Of a DNA stretch of 35,493 nt, positions 18,050 through 26,219 are shown in pieces. This stretch comes from Bacteroidales bacterium. Lineage in GTDB: Bacteria > Bacteroidota > Bacteroidia > Bacteroidales > VadinHA17. Below the pieces are notes generated by a model that had not been told where the DNA came from, did not search any database, and worked only from the letters and a program-made list of their open reading frames with translations. Each line of letters opens with the position of its first letter. Position 1 is the first letter of the stretch. The position numbers and the translations under genes are program-made. The DNA lies in assembly GCA_017882305.1 (NCBI GenBank), contig JADGPU010000026.1, positions 1-35,493 of the forward strand, given 5' to 3'.

Positions 18050-18799
18050 ATGAAAACAATTGATTTTTCATATTTCATCGAAAGGTACAATGCCGGAGAG
18101 ATGAGTGTTGTTGAAAAACAGTGGTTCCTAAGGGAACTTGAAGGTAATGAAAAACTCAGAAATGAGGTCAACCTCCGGAAGCGTACTGATGAGATTCTTA
18201 AGCACCAGGATGTAATTTCATTAAGAAGTAAGCTTTCCAAAATTGAAAATCATCGAAAAGAGGTAAGTCAACCTGTAAAAAACACAAAGAAATCAGCTTA
18301 CATCAAATATGCAGCTGTTTTTGCAGGCCTTATTCTGATTGGAAGCATAACATTGTTTTCGGGGAAGAATCTTAGCACTGAGAAAATAATGAAACGGTAT
18401 TATAAGGCCTATGAACCTCCTACAAGTCAAAGGTCAGCTCAATCCGGCACAGATGCTGATTTCACTCTGGCCCTTGAGTTTTATAATACCCATGATTATG
18501 AGAAAGCCGCGATTCTTTTCAACAAAGTGCTTGACAACAAACCAAATGATATGCAGACTGTCTTATTAAAAGGTGTCTCAAATTTTGAAGAGAAGAAATA
18601 TCCTGAGGCAAAACAATCATTTGGTAAAGTTATTGATGACAAAAACAACCTGTATATTGACCAGGCTCAGTGGTACCTGGCCTTATGCTACCTTAACACC
18701 AATGAAACGGATAAGGCAAAGCTGATTTTAAAATTAATTGGCAAAGAGGATGGCATTTATAAGAATGATGCAAAAAAGATAATCAGGGGATTGAAGTAA
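18050..18799 (+). CDS. Anti-sigma-like single-pass membrane protein with periplasmic TPRs
   Basis: The 249 residues divide into three parts. The cytoplasmic segment (1 to ~82) resembles Bacteroidota anti-sigma N-termini (FIERYNAGEMSVVEKQWFLR followed by a charged helix) but lacks a His-Cys zinc motif. One membrane helix spans ~86-103. The periplasmic part (~130-240) has about three TPR-like helix pairs (LEFYNTHDYEKAAILFNKVL, VSNFEEKKYPEAKQSFGKVI, LALCYLNTNETDKAKLIL). A protein of this shape could hold the sigma factor encoded at 13791 inside and sense or bind a ligand outside. It follows the peptide gene by 245 bases of repeat-rich DNA. The kinase-like gene starts 61 bases downstream, so the two may be co-transcribed. 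The anti-sigma role is inferred from topology and neighbours. Confidence 0.8.
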   Translation: MKTIDFSYFIERYNAGEMSVVEKQWFLRELEGNEKLRNEVNLRKRTDEILKHQDVISLRSKLSKIENHRKEVSQPVKNTKKSAYIKYAAVFAGLILIGSITLFSGKNLSTEKIMKRYYKAYEPPTSQRSAQSGTDADFTLALEFYNTHDYEKAAILFNKVLDNKPNDMQTVLLKGVSNFEEKKYPEAKQSFGKVIDDKNNLYIDQAQWYLALCYLNTNETDKAKLILKLIGKEDGIYKNDAKKIIRGLK

Positions 18800-18860
18800 T
18801 TAAATAGGGAACCTTTGTGATAGAGACACACGAACGAAGATCAGGGTAATTAGGAATGAT

Positions 18861-19622
18861 ATGGATTCATCGAATACTAAAATGGTAAATTGTCCTACGG
18901 TTTTAACAGGGATTTCTCACGAGATGAGAACGCATATGAACGCAATTGTTGCATTTTCATTTCTGATGAAAGATAGTTGTTGCAACAATTCAGATCGTGA
19001 AGAATTCAGTAATCAGATATTAAATGCATGTGAACAATTAATTGGTCTGTTCGATAGTTTTCTTGATTCGGCTGTAATTGATACAGGTAATTCAAAAGCT
19101 GATTCAAAAATATGCAAACTCGATAGTTTTCTTGAAGACCTTCTTTCAGAATTCAGGGAAGAACTACAGAAAGAAGGTCACAAGGATATTGAACTGGTAA
19201 CTGAGATACAGTTCTCAAATTCTACTGAAGTTATTATTGATAAGAACAAGATTTACAGGGTAATTCGCAGTCTGTTTCAGAATTCAATAAAAAACACCAA
19301 GTCAGGGTATGTAAAGATTGGGTACTTCCTCAGAGACGATAAAGTAACCTTTTATGTTCTGGACTCCGGCCAGGGTTATTTCAAATGCAAAGAGTTTCTT
19401 CAAACAGAGGATTTGAATGAATCTCTTATTCTACATAATGATACTTATACAGCTATCAATATTACACTGGCCAAGAAGCTAATTCAGATGTTGGGCGGAA
19501 CTATCTGTATAGAATGCAATGGTCTTACCGGAACAGGAATCTATTTTTCTATTCCGGTCAAAGTGGTAGCAAGCTCCGACATTAATATAAATAAATATGT
19601 AAATACCATGATCGCGATCTGA
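18861..19622 (+). CDS. Short soluble histidine-kinase-like protein
   Basis: A 253-residue protein with the histidine-kinase core and no sensor, membrane helix or receiver domain. The H-box reads ISHEMRTHMNAI with His20 as phosphoacceptor; the usual Pro of RTP is His25. The ATPase part has an N-box-like segment (LFQNSIKNT, Asn141), the G1 box LDSGQGYF (Asp168, Gly170, Gly172) and the G2-type LTGTGIYFSIP. It is likely a cytoplasmic kinase that depends on a partner for its signal, or a degenerate one. Start choice: ATG at 18861 after AGGAATGAT. A good terminator follows at 19676. No response regulator is adjacent; the nearest is the single-domain protein at 25392. Whether it belongs to the CHAT–peptide locus is uncertain. 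Confidence 0.82.
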   Translation: MDSSNTKMVNCPTVLTGISHEMRTHMNAIVAFSFLMKDSCCNNSDREEFSNQILNACEQLIGLFDSFLDSAVIDTGNSKADSKICKLDSFLEDLLSEFREELQKEGHKDIELVTEIQFSNSTEVIIDKNKIYRVIRSLFQNSIKNTKSGYVKIGYFLRDDKVTFYVLDSGQGYFKCKEFLQTEDLNESLILHNDTYTAINITLAKKLIQMLGGTICIECNGLTGTGIYFSIPVKVVASSDININKYVNTMIAI

Positions 19623-19675
19623 TAATAACTCGTGTAATTATTTTCAATGTCTGACTTCCTTTAGCATGAGAAAAC

Positions 19676-19702
19676 ATGGCTGTTTCACCAATAAACAGCC
19701 AT
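19676..19702 (+). terminator. Intrinsic terminator between convergent genes
   Basis: ATGGCTGTTT (19676-19685) pairs perfectly with AAACAGCCAT (19693-19702) around a 7-base loop. The T-rich run TTTTCTATTTTTT follows on the plus strand. It ends the kinase-like transcript. A shorter U-run (GTTTTC) on the minus strand means it may also serve the OmpA-type gene, whose stop codon is 5 bases away. Confidence 0.85.
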
Positions 19703-19706
19703 TTTT

Positions 19707-21644
19707 CTATTTTTTCAATTCAATAATCTTTGCTTCAGTTCTTCTGTTCAATCTTCTTCCTTCAATAGTCACATTATCGCCAAGTGGTGAATTATTCCCG
19801 TATCCTTTATACTTAAGTCTGTCAGAAGAAATCCCCTTTCTGACAAGGTAATTAACAACCGACAAAGCTCTTTTTTCAGATAATGTGATATTATATTGAA
19901 CTGATCCGGTCGAATCTGTATAACCTCCGATTTCCATAACCAGGTTCTTATTTTCTGTCAGGAGGGTTACCAGATTATCCAATTCTGCCATGGATTCCTT
20001 CTTTAACTGCCAGGAGTCAATTTCATAGAAAACATTTGACAGTTGCATCTTCTCTCCGACAATAGCAGGATTAAGAACTATTTTTTTAATATAAGGTTTA
20101 GAAGCCGTGTGAATTCCTTCAAGCATAAAATTTTCGGAATAAAAGAGATAACCTGGTTTGCTCACATTTATCCCGTAATTATATCCTGAAGGGAGACAAA
20201 CCAGAAAATTACCGGTTTCATCAGTCATATTTTTTATGATTATCTTCCCTGTCGAAAGATTAATCAACTCATAATCAGCCTTTAATAACTTGCCTGTCTC
20301 CTTGTCGTACACTTTACCTTTTATATAAGATACCGGATTGGGTCTGGCCGATTCATACAGGTTAAAAGAGAAAATATCCTTTCCTTTTGACTTATCTCTT
20401 ATAGATGAATAATATGCTTTTTGTCCACCTGATTCGATTATAAGACCCATCTCATCATTGCAGGTGTTTATAGGATAACCAAGATTCTTTGGCTCGCTCC
20501 ATGTGCTATCATCCTTAAGTCTGGTTACATAAAGATCAAATCCTCCCATTCCGACCCTGCCATCAGAAGCAAAATAAAGCGTTTTTCCGTCGAAGTGGAT
20601 GAAGGGAGACATTTCATCCCCATTCGTGTTAATACCACTTCCGAGGTTTACCGGTTCTGTCCACTGATTTTTATCGTTCAATCTTGTAAACCAGATGTCT
20701 TTACCACCAAAACCACCTGGCCTGCTACTTGAAAAGAAAAGTGTTTTACCATCGGCGCTGATTGAGGGTGTTGATTCCCAGTGGTTTGTATTAACAGGAG
20801 CTCCCACATTAAATGGTTCTGACCACTTGCCATCGTTAAACGCTGAATAGTACAGATCACAATTTCCCAGTCCTCCGGGACGGTTGCAAGCAGTAAAAAA
20901 CATATATTTCCCATTCGAAGAAAGGGTTTGAGCTCCTTCATTTTGAATAGTATTCAAAGGAGCCCCGGCATTAAATGCTTTTTGCCATGCATTATCCGAA
21001 AAATAACTTATATAAAAATCCTCCTGCACTACTCCGGTAAAACCTGGATTATTAGCCAGATTTGGTTGTCGGGTAAACATAAGTGTCTGACCATCTGCAG
21101 TTATTGATGGCCAGTATTCATCATCACTTGTATTTATTCCTGCACCTACACTTACCGGGTTAAATGGAACTGGTTTCTTCATTGCATTCAGAGCAAATTC
21201 ACAGTTTTTAACACTCTTTGCAGCAGTTATTTTATTTTTCGCCGACATTCCTTCCTGCACCTGATAAACATTGAAATGAATCAGAGCATTAGAATAATCT
21301 CCAGCCATCATTTCTGCATTTGCGAGATTAAAGAAAACAGGTCTAAAAAACAGAGAATCAATCTTTACTGCAGTCTTATAATTTAATGAAGCTTCATAGT
21401 ACCTGTTTTGTTTTGCCATCAACTGCCCCAGCATTAAATATGCTTCATAGAACTTTTTATCAAGGGAGATCGCTTCCTTTAAATCGTTTTCAGCTTTATT
21501 GAAATCGAGGTAGTCATATGCAGAAACGCCTTCATTATATATTTTGAGAGCTTGGTGTGATGAAGTATGCAAACCCTGTGAAAGGCCTATTCGCGAAGAT
21601 ACGCAGTAGGTTAATAGAAAAAGTATGGTTGATATATACTTCAT
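19707..21644 (-). CDS. TPR–PD40–OmpA cell-envelope protein
   Basis: A 645-residue exported protein with a signal peptide (~1-22). Domains in order: TPR region (~32-125, for example AENDLKEAISLDKKFYEAYL); PD40/WD40-like β-propeller repeats (~165-430, several ITADGQTLMF-type and ADGKTLFFSSSRPGG-type motifs); a carboxypeptidase-regulatory-like β-sandwich (~438-510, IKGKVYDKETGKLL); and a C-terminal OmpA peptidoglycan-binding domain (~535-643, NVFYEIDSWQLKKES, GGYTDSTGS, NRRTEAKI). This architecture is common in Bacteroidota, where related proteins include components linked to envelope stability and secretion. It probably sits in the periplasm attached to peptidoglycan. It begins 7 bases after queE and shares that operon. 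Confidence 0.93.
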   Translation of the reverse strand: MKYISTILFLLTYCVSSRIGLSQGLHTSSHQALKIYNEGVSAYDYLDFNKAENDLKEAISLDKKFYEAYLMLGQLMAKQNRYYEASLNYKTAVKIDSLFFRPVFFNLANAEMMAGDYSNALIHFNVYQVQEGMSAKNKITAAKSVKNCEFALNAMKKPVPFNPVSVGAGINTSDDEYWPSITADGQTLMFTRQPNLANNPGFTGVVQEDFYISYFSDNAWQKAFNAGAPLNTIQNEGAQTLSSNGKYMFFTACNRPGGLGNCDLYYSAFNDGKWSEPFNVGAPVNTNHWESTPSISADGKTLFFSSSRPGGFGGKDIWFTRLNDKNQWTEPVNLGSGINTNGDEMSPFIHFDGKTLYFASDGRVGMGGFDLYVTRLKDDSTWSEPKNLGYPINTCNDEMGLIIESGGQKAYYSSIRDKSKGKDIFSFNLYESARPNPVSYIKGKVYDKETGKLLKADYELINLSTGKIIIKNMTDETGNFLVCLPSGYNYGINVSKPGYLFYSENFMLEGIHTASKPYIKKIVLNPAIVGEKMQLSNVFYEIDSWQLKKESMAELDNLVTLLTENKNLVMEIGGYTDSTGSVQYNITLSEKRALSVVNYLVRKGISSDRLKYKGYGNNSPLGDNVTIEGRRLNRRTEAKIIELKK

Positions 21645-21651
21645 ACCAGAA

Positions 21652-22281
21652 TCAGGGTATATGCATATATTTATGAACCTGAAGTGAGATCCTCCATATT
21701 GTGTTTTTCTTTATATATCCAACTATTTCCGGAGTAATCCTTTCAAATCTGCTCCATTCAGGTTGAAGATATAATCTACACTCACTGCTGACCATTCCAT
21801 GATATTTTTCTGCCCATTCAAAATCGCTGTTTTCCTGTATGATCACTTTCAATTCATCAGCAATCTTACAAATTTCAACAGACGGTGGCATGTTTTTTTT
21901 CGGTGAAAGACATATCCAGTCCCAGGTCCCGCTTAAGGGATATGCTCCTGAAGTCTCTATATAAGTACTTATATTTTTGTTTTTTAATCCATCGCATAAC
22001 AAATCAAGTGTCCACATAAGCGGTTCACCACCCGTAACAACAACTGAATCCGCACCTGATTCTATAACACGGTTGATTATTGCTTTTGTTTCAATCATAG
22101 GGTGTAAACTCGGGTTCCAGGAAAAACGGGAATCGCACCAGTTGCATCCGATGTCACATCCTCCCAATCTGATAAAGTATGCTGCTTTCCCGGTATGAAA
22201 GCCTTCCCCCTGTAAAGAAAAGAACTCCTCCACTACCGGAAGTTTTGCTCCATCTGATATAAAATTTGTCTCCTTTACCAC
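21652..22281 (-). CDS. queE: 7-carboxy-7-deazaguanine synthase QueE
   Basis: A radical SAM enzyme of the queuosine/deazapurine pathway that converts 6-carboxy-tetrahydropterin to 7-carboxy-7-deazaguanine. The 209 residues are the usual compact QueE size. The N-terminal EEFFSLQGEGFHTG and the cluster-binding CxxxCxxC motif (Cys42, Cys46, Cys49 in GGCDIGCNWCDSRFSW) are diagnostic, followed by VVVTGGEPL. The reading frame starts with GTG at 22281; no ATG lies at the right distance, so GTG is the best choice. It lies between the nucleotidase (18 bases upstream) and the OmpA-type gene. No other queuosine genes are in the window, so the neighbours do not reflect its pathway. Confidence 0.93.
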   Translation of the reverse strand: MVKETNFISDGAKLPVVEEFFSLQGEGFHTGKAAYFIRLGGCDIGCNWCDSRFSWNPSLHPMIETKAIINRVIESGADSVVVTGGEPLMWTLDLLCDGLKNKNISTYIETSGAYPLSGTWDWICLSPKKNMPPSVEICKIADELKVIIQENSDFEWAEKYHGMVSSECRLYLQPEWSRFERITPEIVGYIKKNTIWRISLQVHKYMHIP

Positions 22282-22299
22282 AATTTTAATATTTCAAAT

Positions 22300-24069
22300 C
22301 TATTTATTTATTCCGAATAGCAAAGCATATTCAGAAGACATTGCTGTTTTTAACCATTTTTCAGGAATAATCTTCCAGTTATTAAATGGTACCGGATTTA
22401 TTGTTTTTTTTGCTTCAATTGATTTTAATATGTAATACCTTAAATCATGATCGGTAGATGTAATGAGTCTTTTTCTGAGTTCATCTTTTGCTATTCCGGC
22501 CCCTTCGGTAAAATGTCCGCCTCCACCGTTCCCGCGATATGAGTTAACGGCAACCTTATACATTTTATTTTTGTCAAAAGACCTGCCGTCTGTAAAACCT
22601 TGTATTTTTATTCTGGCTCCTTCCGGTTTAGTTATGTCAACTGTATAATTAATCCCGGCTGCTGAATCAAAATTGTATGATTGGTTTTTAAACCATGCTT
22701 TATCATTTGTTAAAGTTGGTTTTCCATCTTTTCCGGTACGTAATTTAAGTAATAAATCAAAAGGTCCATTCATTGTATTAAGCCATTCCGAATATGAATA
22801 CTCAAGATATTTCTGAACCTCATCTCCTGATAAAGACATAGTGTAAAGCAAATTTTCAAATCTGTAGAGCTTAAACATATCTCCGACAGTTATCGGACCT
22901 TTGTTAATCTGAACATCAAATGAGAGTGGCGCAGCAAACGAAATATCTGCCCCTGTTATCTCAAGCTGTATTGTATGAATCATGTCAACGAAAGCAGATG
23001 GTCCAAAGTAGGAATCTCTTGATGTAATCGTTGCCGATGAACTGCCAATTGGCCTGTTCACATATTCATCAATAATTTTATATTGTGGAGTAAACCTTGT
23101 AATGAATTCAGGATCAGGTTTAAAATCAGCAACATTTATAATCTGACCTGCAATTTTCACTTGTCGCTTTCCTTTAATCTTCCTTGAAGTAAAAGTGATA
23201 TCTGCTTCAGCCAGTTTTTCCGATCTGCTTCCTCCATCCAGAATCAGTACAGTATCTCCTGCTGAATTGACGAATTTTTCATTTGCCAATTTATGGTCAT
23301 GACCATTAAAAATTATATCAAACCCTGGAACATTATAAGCGACCGCGGCAGAGCCATTTTCACTCAGATAATGAGTATGTTGCAATTTTGTCTCTGTTCT
23401 GTCCCACCCTGAATGGAATAGTCCGACCACCAGATCAGGCTTTTCATTTAAAATAACAGGCATCCATTTTCTGGCGGTTTCAACCATATCTTTAAATTCG
23501 ATACCTGAATATAGTTCAGGTGGCAGCCAATTTGGTATTGCAGGTGTAACGAGGCCAAAAACAGCAATTTTAATCCCCTCCTTTTCAATAATCTGATAAG
23601 GTTTGAAATATGGTTTACCTGTTTTAATATAAACTGCATTTGCTGCCAGCAGCGGGAAATTATCTTCTTTAACTAGCCTGTCGTAAACTCCATGGCCGGC
23701 TTCGATATCATGGTTGCCAACAGTACATGCATCATATCCCATATAATTCATAACTTCAGTTACAAAATGGCGTTGAACAGTATCAATAAAATTATAATAA
23801 TATACTTCTGGTTGTCCCTGGAGATTATCTCCATCATCAAGTAGCAACGTGGCGTCTTTTTCCTTTCGAATCTGCTTAATATAATTAAATGATGATGCCA
23901 TGGAAAAGTTAAGCTTTTCTTTTTCAATGAAATCATATGGCATTATAACTCCGTGCACATCTGTTGTCTCAAAAATACTGATACTCTTTTTACCGGTTCC
24001 GGAACATGAAACCATAAGCAACATGAAGAGTAATTTAATAGTCAAATAGCTAATTGTTCTTATCTTCAT
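22300..24069 (-). CDS. Lipoprotein 5'-nucleotidase / cyclic-nucleotide phosphodiesterase family
   Basis: A 589-residue exported phosphoesterase that probably hydrolyses nucleotides or 2',3'-cyclic nucleotides in the periplasm or at the outer membrane. The signal peptide ends in the lipobox MVSC (Cys22). The metallophosphatase domain (~28-300) has the two-metal motifs TTDVHG (Asp37, His39), LDDGDN (Asp78-Asp81), GNHD (Asn119-His120), FHSG and FNGHDHK. The C-terminal 5'-nucleotidase domain (~330-560) has ADISFAAPLSFD, TVGDMFKLYRFENLLY and NSYRGNGGGGHF, which form the substrate pocket. It leads an operon with queE and the OmpA-type gene. The start ATG at 24069 has a -7 box 23 bases upstream. Exact substrate preference cannot be read from the sequence. 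Confidence 0.92.
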   Translation of the reverse strand: MKIRTISYLTIKLLFMLLMVSCSGTGKKSISIFETTDVHGVIMPYDFIEKEKLNFSMASSFNYIKQIRKEKDATLLLDDGDNLQGQPEVYYYNFIDTVQRHFVTEVMNYMGYDACTVGNHDIEAGHGVYDRLVKEDNFPLLAANAVYIKTGKPYFKPYQIIEKEGIKIAVFGLVTPAIPNWLPPELYSGIEFKDMVETARKWMPVILNEKPDLVVGLFHSGWDRTETKLQHTHYLSENGSAAVAYNVPGFDIIFNGHDHKLANEKFVNSAGDTVLILDGGSRSEKLAEADITFTSRKIKGKRQVKIAGQIINVADFKPDPEFITRFTPQYKIIDEYVNRPIGSSSATITSRDSYFGPSAFVDMIHTIQLEITGADISFAAPLSFDVQINKGPITVGDMFKLYRFENLLYTMSLSGDEVQKYLEYSYSEWLNTMNGPFDLLLKLRTGKDGKPTLTNDKAWFKNQSYNFDSAAGINYTVDITKPEGARIKIQGFTDGRSFDKNKMYKVAVNSYRGNGGGGHFTEGAGIAKDELRKRLITSTDHDLRYYILKSIEAKKTINPVPFNNWKIIPEKWLKTAMSSEYALLFGINK

Positions 24070-24091
24070 TTTTAAAAATATTTTTAATGCC

Positions 24092-24099
24092 CAAACTTA
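24092..24099 (-). promoter_or_regulatory. Possible -7 element of the nucleotidase–queE–ompA-type operon
   Basis: TAAGTTTG on the minus strand matches TAnnTTTG and would start transcription about 17 bases before the ATG. No TTG occurs at the expected -33 distance. Confidence 0.4.
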
Positions 24100-24136
24100 T
24101 GAAAGAATAATCATTTTTAATTATTATGATATATGT

Positions 24137-24170
24137 TATTGATCATTTAAGCCTGATAAGTATATATTTG
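24137..24170 (+). promoter_or_regulatory. Bacteroidota-type promoter of the DUF1343 gene
   Basis: A TTG (24139-24141) is followed after 21 bases by TATATTTG (24163-24170), so both consensus elements are present at normal spacing. The start of transcription would be near 24176, giving a very short leader of about 12 bases before the ATG at 24188. Confidence 0.6.
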
Positions 24171-24187
24171 CTCATAAATACTCATGG

Positions 24188-25363
24188 ATGGTAATTACTG
24201 GACTGGAATCTATTTTAAATAAGTTTCCTTCTAAGCTGAGAGGAAAAAGAATTGGGATTTTATGTCACGCACCAAGTGTTACAAAGGACTTCAGACATAT
24301 TTCCGATATCTTTTTTCGAATGAAAGACTGCAAATTAACTGCACTCTTCGGACCGCAGCATGGCATTCAGGGTCAGACCCAGGATAATATGATAGAGTGG
24401 CAAAGCCAGAAACATCCGATCCTTGATATCCCACTTTACAGTCTTTATGGGAAGTATCGGAAACCTACTCCTGAAATGCTTAGTGGAATTGATATTTTTT
24501 TAATTGATCTGCAGGATGTTGGAGCCCGTTTATACACCTATATCTGGACAGTTAAATTATGCATGGATGCGTGTACTGAAGCAGGAATCCCGGTATGGTT
24601 GCTTGACAGACCTAATCCGATTGGCAGACTTTCTTTTGACGGTCCGGTTCTGAAGAAAGAGTATTTTACGTTCGTTGGAGGTGCATCAATACCCCTTTGT
24701 CATAGAATGACGATAGGTGAAATGGCACTGTGGATCAAAGAAAAATATTATCAGGGTTGTGATCTGAATGTTGTAAGGATGATAAATTGGAGGAGATCTT
24801 TATTGTTCAGTGACACGGGGCTCCCATGGGTTTTACCCTCACCAAATATACCGACAGTTCAAACTGCTCTGGTATATCCGGGAACTGTGCTTATTGAAGC
24901 ACTTAATCTTTCTGAAGGCAGAGGTACAACAATACCTTTTGAGCTTTTTGGCTCCCCGTTTATTGATCCGGTAAAACTTAAAAAGAATCTGGATACCAGG
25001 CATATTGAAGGTTGCGTATTCAGAACTCATGATTTCATTCCGACATTCCATAAATTCAGCGGAGAGCTTTGCTATGGGCTACAGATTCATATCATTGATA
25101 TCGACCGGTTTAAGCCTGTAGGGACTGCGTTGGAAATCTTTGATGCAATAATTGAAACAACCCCGACTGATGCTCTCAAATTCAGCCTGCCACCATACGA
25201 ATATGAATACAACCTTATGCCATTTGATATTCTGTCAGGTGATTCGGGAATGAGGCAATCATTAATATCCAGGAATAATATCCGGGTTGAAAAAGAAAGA
25301 TGGGCAAACGAAATTGAAGATTTCAGAAAGGAATTCCAACAAATTGCAATATACTCTGAGTAA
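24188..25363 (+). CDS. DUF1343 / NamZ-type exo-N-acetylmuramidase family
   Basis: A 391-residue protein of the DUF1343 family, whose characterised member NamZ (family GH171) removes terminal N-acetylmuramic acid from peptidoglycan fragments. Conserved segments are LFGPQHGIQGQTQDNM (~53-68), LIDLQDVGARLYTYIWT, LLDRPNPIG, SPNIPT and NLSEGRGTTIPFELFG. No signal peptide is present, so it appears cytoplasmic; many relatives are secreted. In this form it could act on imported muropeptides during wall recycling. The start ATG at 24188 is out of frame with another ATG at 24184; the frame's homology begins directly after it. It is divergent from the nucleotidase operon and convergent with the response regulator, with 28 bases between stops. 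Confidence 0.88.
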   Translation: MVITGLESILNKFPSKLRGKRIGILCHAPSVTKDFRHISDIFFRMKDCKLTALFGPQHGIQGQTQDNMIEWQSQKHPILDIPLYSLYGKYRKPTPEMLSGIDIFLIDLQDVGARLYTYIWTVKLCMDACTEAGIPVWLLDRPNPIGRLSFDGPVLKKEYFTFVGGASIPLCHRMTIGEMALWIKEKYYQGCDLNVVRMINWRRSLLFSDTGLPWVLPSPNIPTVQTALVYPGTVLIEALNLSEGRGTTIPFELFGSPFIDPVKLKKNLDTRHIEGCVFRTHDFIPTFHKFSGELCYGLQIHIIDIDRFKPVGTALEIFDAIIETTPTDALKFSLPPYEYEYNLMPFDILSGDSGMRQSLISRNNIRVEKERWANEIEDFRKEFQQIAIYSE

Positions 25364-25391
25364 TTTGAATTCAGTCTTTCCTTAAGTCCGA

Positions 25392-25778
25392 CTATTTCCC
25401 GGGAAGGTTCACTATTAGTTTTTCTATCAGGTTTTGTGATAGAATGGGCTTAATAATATAATCATTAAACCCGGAATTGAGGATTTTCTCTTTATCTCCT
25501 AAAAGACCATAAGCTGTTTGCGCGATAACAACAATATCCTGCCGGATCTCTCTGATTTTACTTAATGCTGAATAACCATCCATTATCGGTAGCTGTATGT
25601 CCATTAAAATAATATCAATATCAGGATTATTTAAAGTTACATCCACTGCTTCCTGCCCATCACCGGCATTCAGGATAACTACTCCGGCCTTTTCAAGTAT
25701 TTTATTTAGATATAATCTGCTTGACAAGTCATCCTCGACAATTAATATTTTCTTTCCTTTTAAAAACTCATTTTCCAT
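25392..25778 (-). CDS. Single-domain response regulator
   Basis: A 128-residue CheY-like receiver with no output domain. All marker residues are present: the acidic pair Asp16-Asp17 (VEDD), the phosphoacceptor Asp60 (ILMDIQLPIMDG), Thr88 and Lys110 (IKP). It probably passes phosphate along or binds a target protein directly. It starts 11 bases after the GroES-like gene, so they are likely co-transcribed, an odd pairing. No kinase is adjacent; the soluble kinase-like protein at 18861 is the only kinase in the window. Confidence 0.93.
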   Translation of the reverse strand: MENEFLKGKKILIVEDDLSSRLYLNKILEKAGVVILNAGDGQEAVDVTLNNPDIDIILMDIQLPIMDGYSALSKIREIRQDIVVIAQTAYGLLGDKEKILNSGFNDYIIKPILSQNLIEKLIVNLPGK

Positions 25779-25789
25779 AGGTGATAATA

Positions 25790-26173
25790 TTATTCAAAAA
25801 GTCCGTCATCCCTTAGGAGAAGTAATATTGCGGAATGCGGAACTACAATATATTTTTCCTTATTGAATTCTATCTCAATAGCACTATTCTGAAGATATAC
25901 AGCCTGATCTCCTTCTTTTGGCTGAAGCGGAACATATTTCGGTTCATCGGACCTGTTTTTCCAGGGTTCATCATTATCATTTACTGAAGGTATAGGATAC
26001 CCCGGACCAACTTTAACTACATAGCCGATTTGAACCTTTTCATTTTCGTTTACTCCCGGAGGAAGCAGCAATCCGCTTTTTGTCTTTGATTGAGGAACTT
26101 TTGGTTTAATAAGAATTCTGTCTCCAATGACTATCAGCTTATGCAGATCCTTTTCATCTAATAATACACTCAT
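25790..26173 (-). CDS. Divergent GroES-like (Cpn10 fold) protein
   Basis: A 127-residue protein related to the co-chaperonin GroES. IGDRILIKPKVPQSKTKSGL followed by LLPPGVNENEKVQIGYVVKVGPG is the typical start with mobile loop and β-barrel. After that comes an insert of about 25 residues (YPIPSVNDNDEPWKNRSDEP) not found in classical ~95-residue GroES. The C-terminus returns to the fold (EGDQAVYLQNSAIEIEFNKEKYIVVPHSAILLLLRD). There is no groEL next to it. It is likely a paralogue with a special client or a non-chaperone role rather than the housekeeping GroES, and is followed by the response-regulator gene. Confidence 0.85.
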   Translation of the reverse strand: MSVLLDEKDLHKLIVIGDRILIKPKVPQSKTKSGLLLPPGVNENEKVQIGYVVKVGPGYPIPSVNDNDEPWKNRSDEPKYVPLQPKEGDQAVYLQNSAIEIEFNKEKYIVVPHSAILLLLRDDGLFE

Positions 26174-26192
26174 ATCTCATTACTATTCATAA

Positions 26193-26200
26193 CAAAAGTA
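26193..26200 (-). promoter_or_regulatory. Possible -7 element of the GroES-like/response-regulator operon
   Basis: TACTTTTG on the minus strand matches TAnnTTTG about 20 bases before the ATG at 26173. No clear -33 element is present, because the palindromic repeat begins where it would lie. Confidence 0.4.
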
Positions 26201-26219
26201 TTATTTTTTTATTCTTTTC

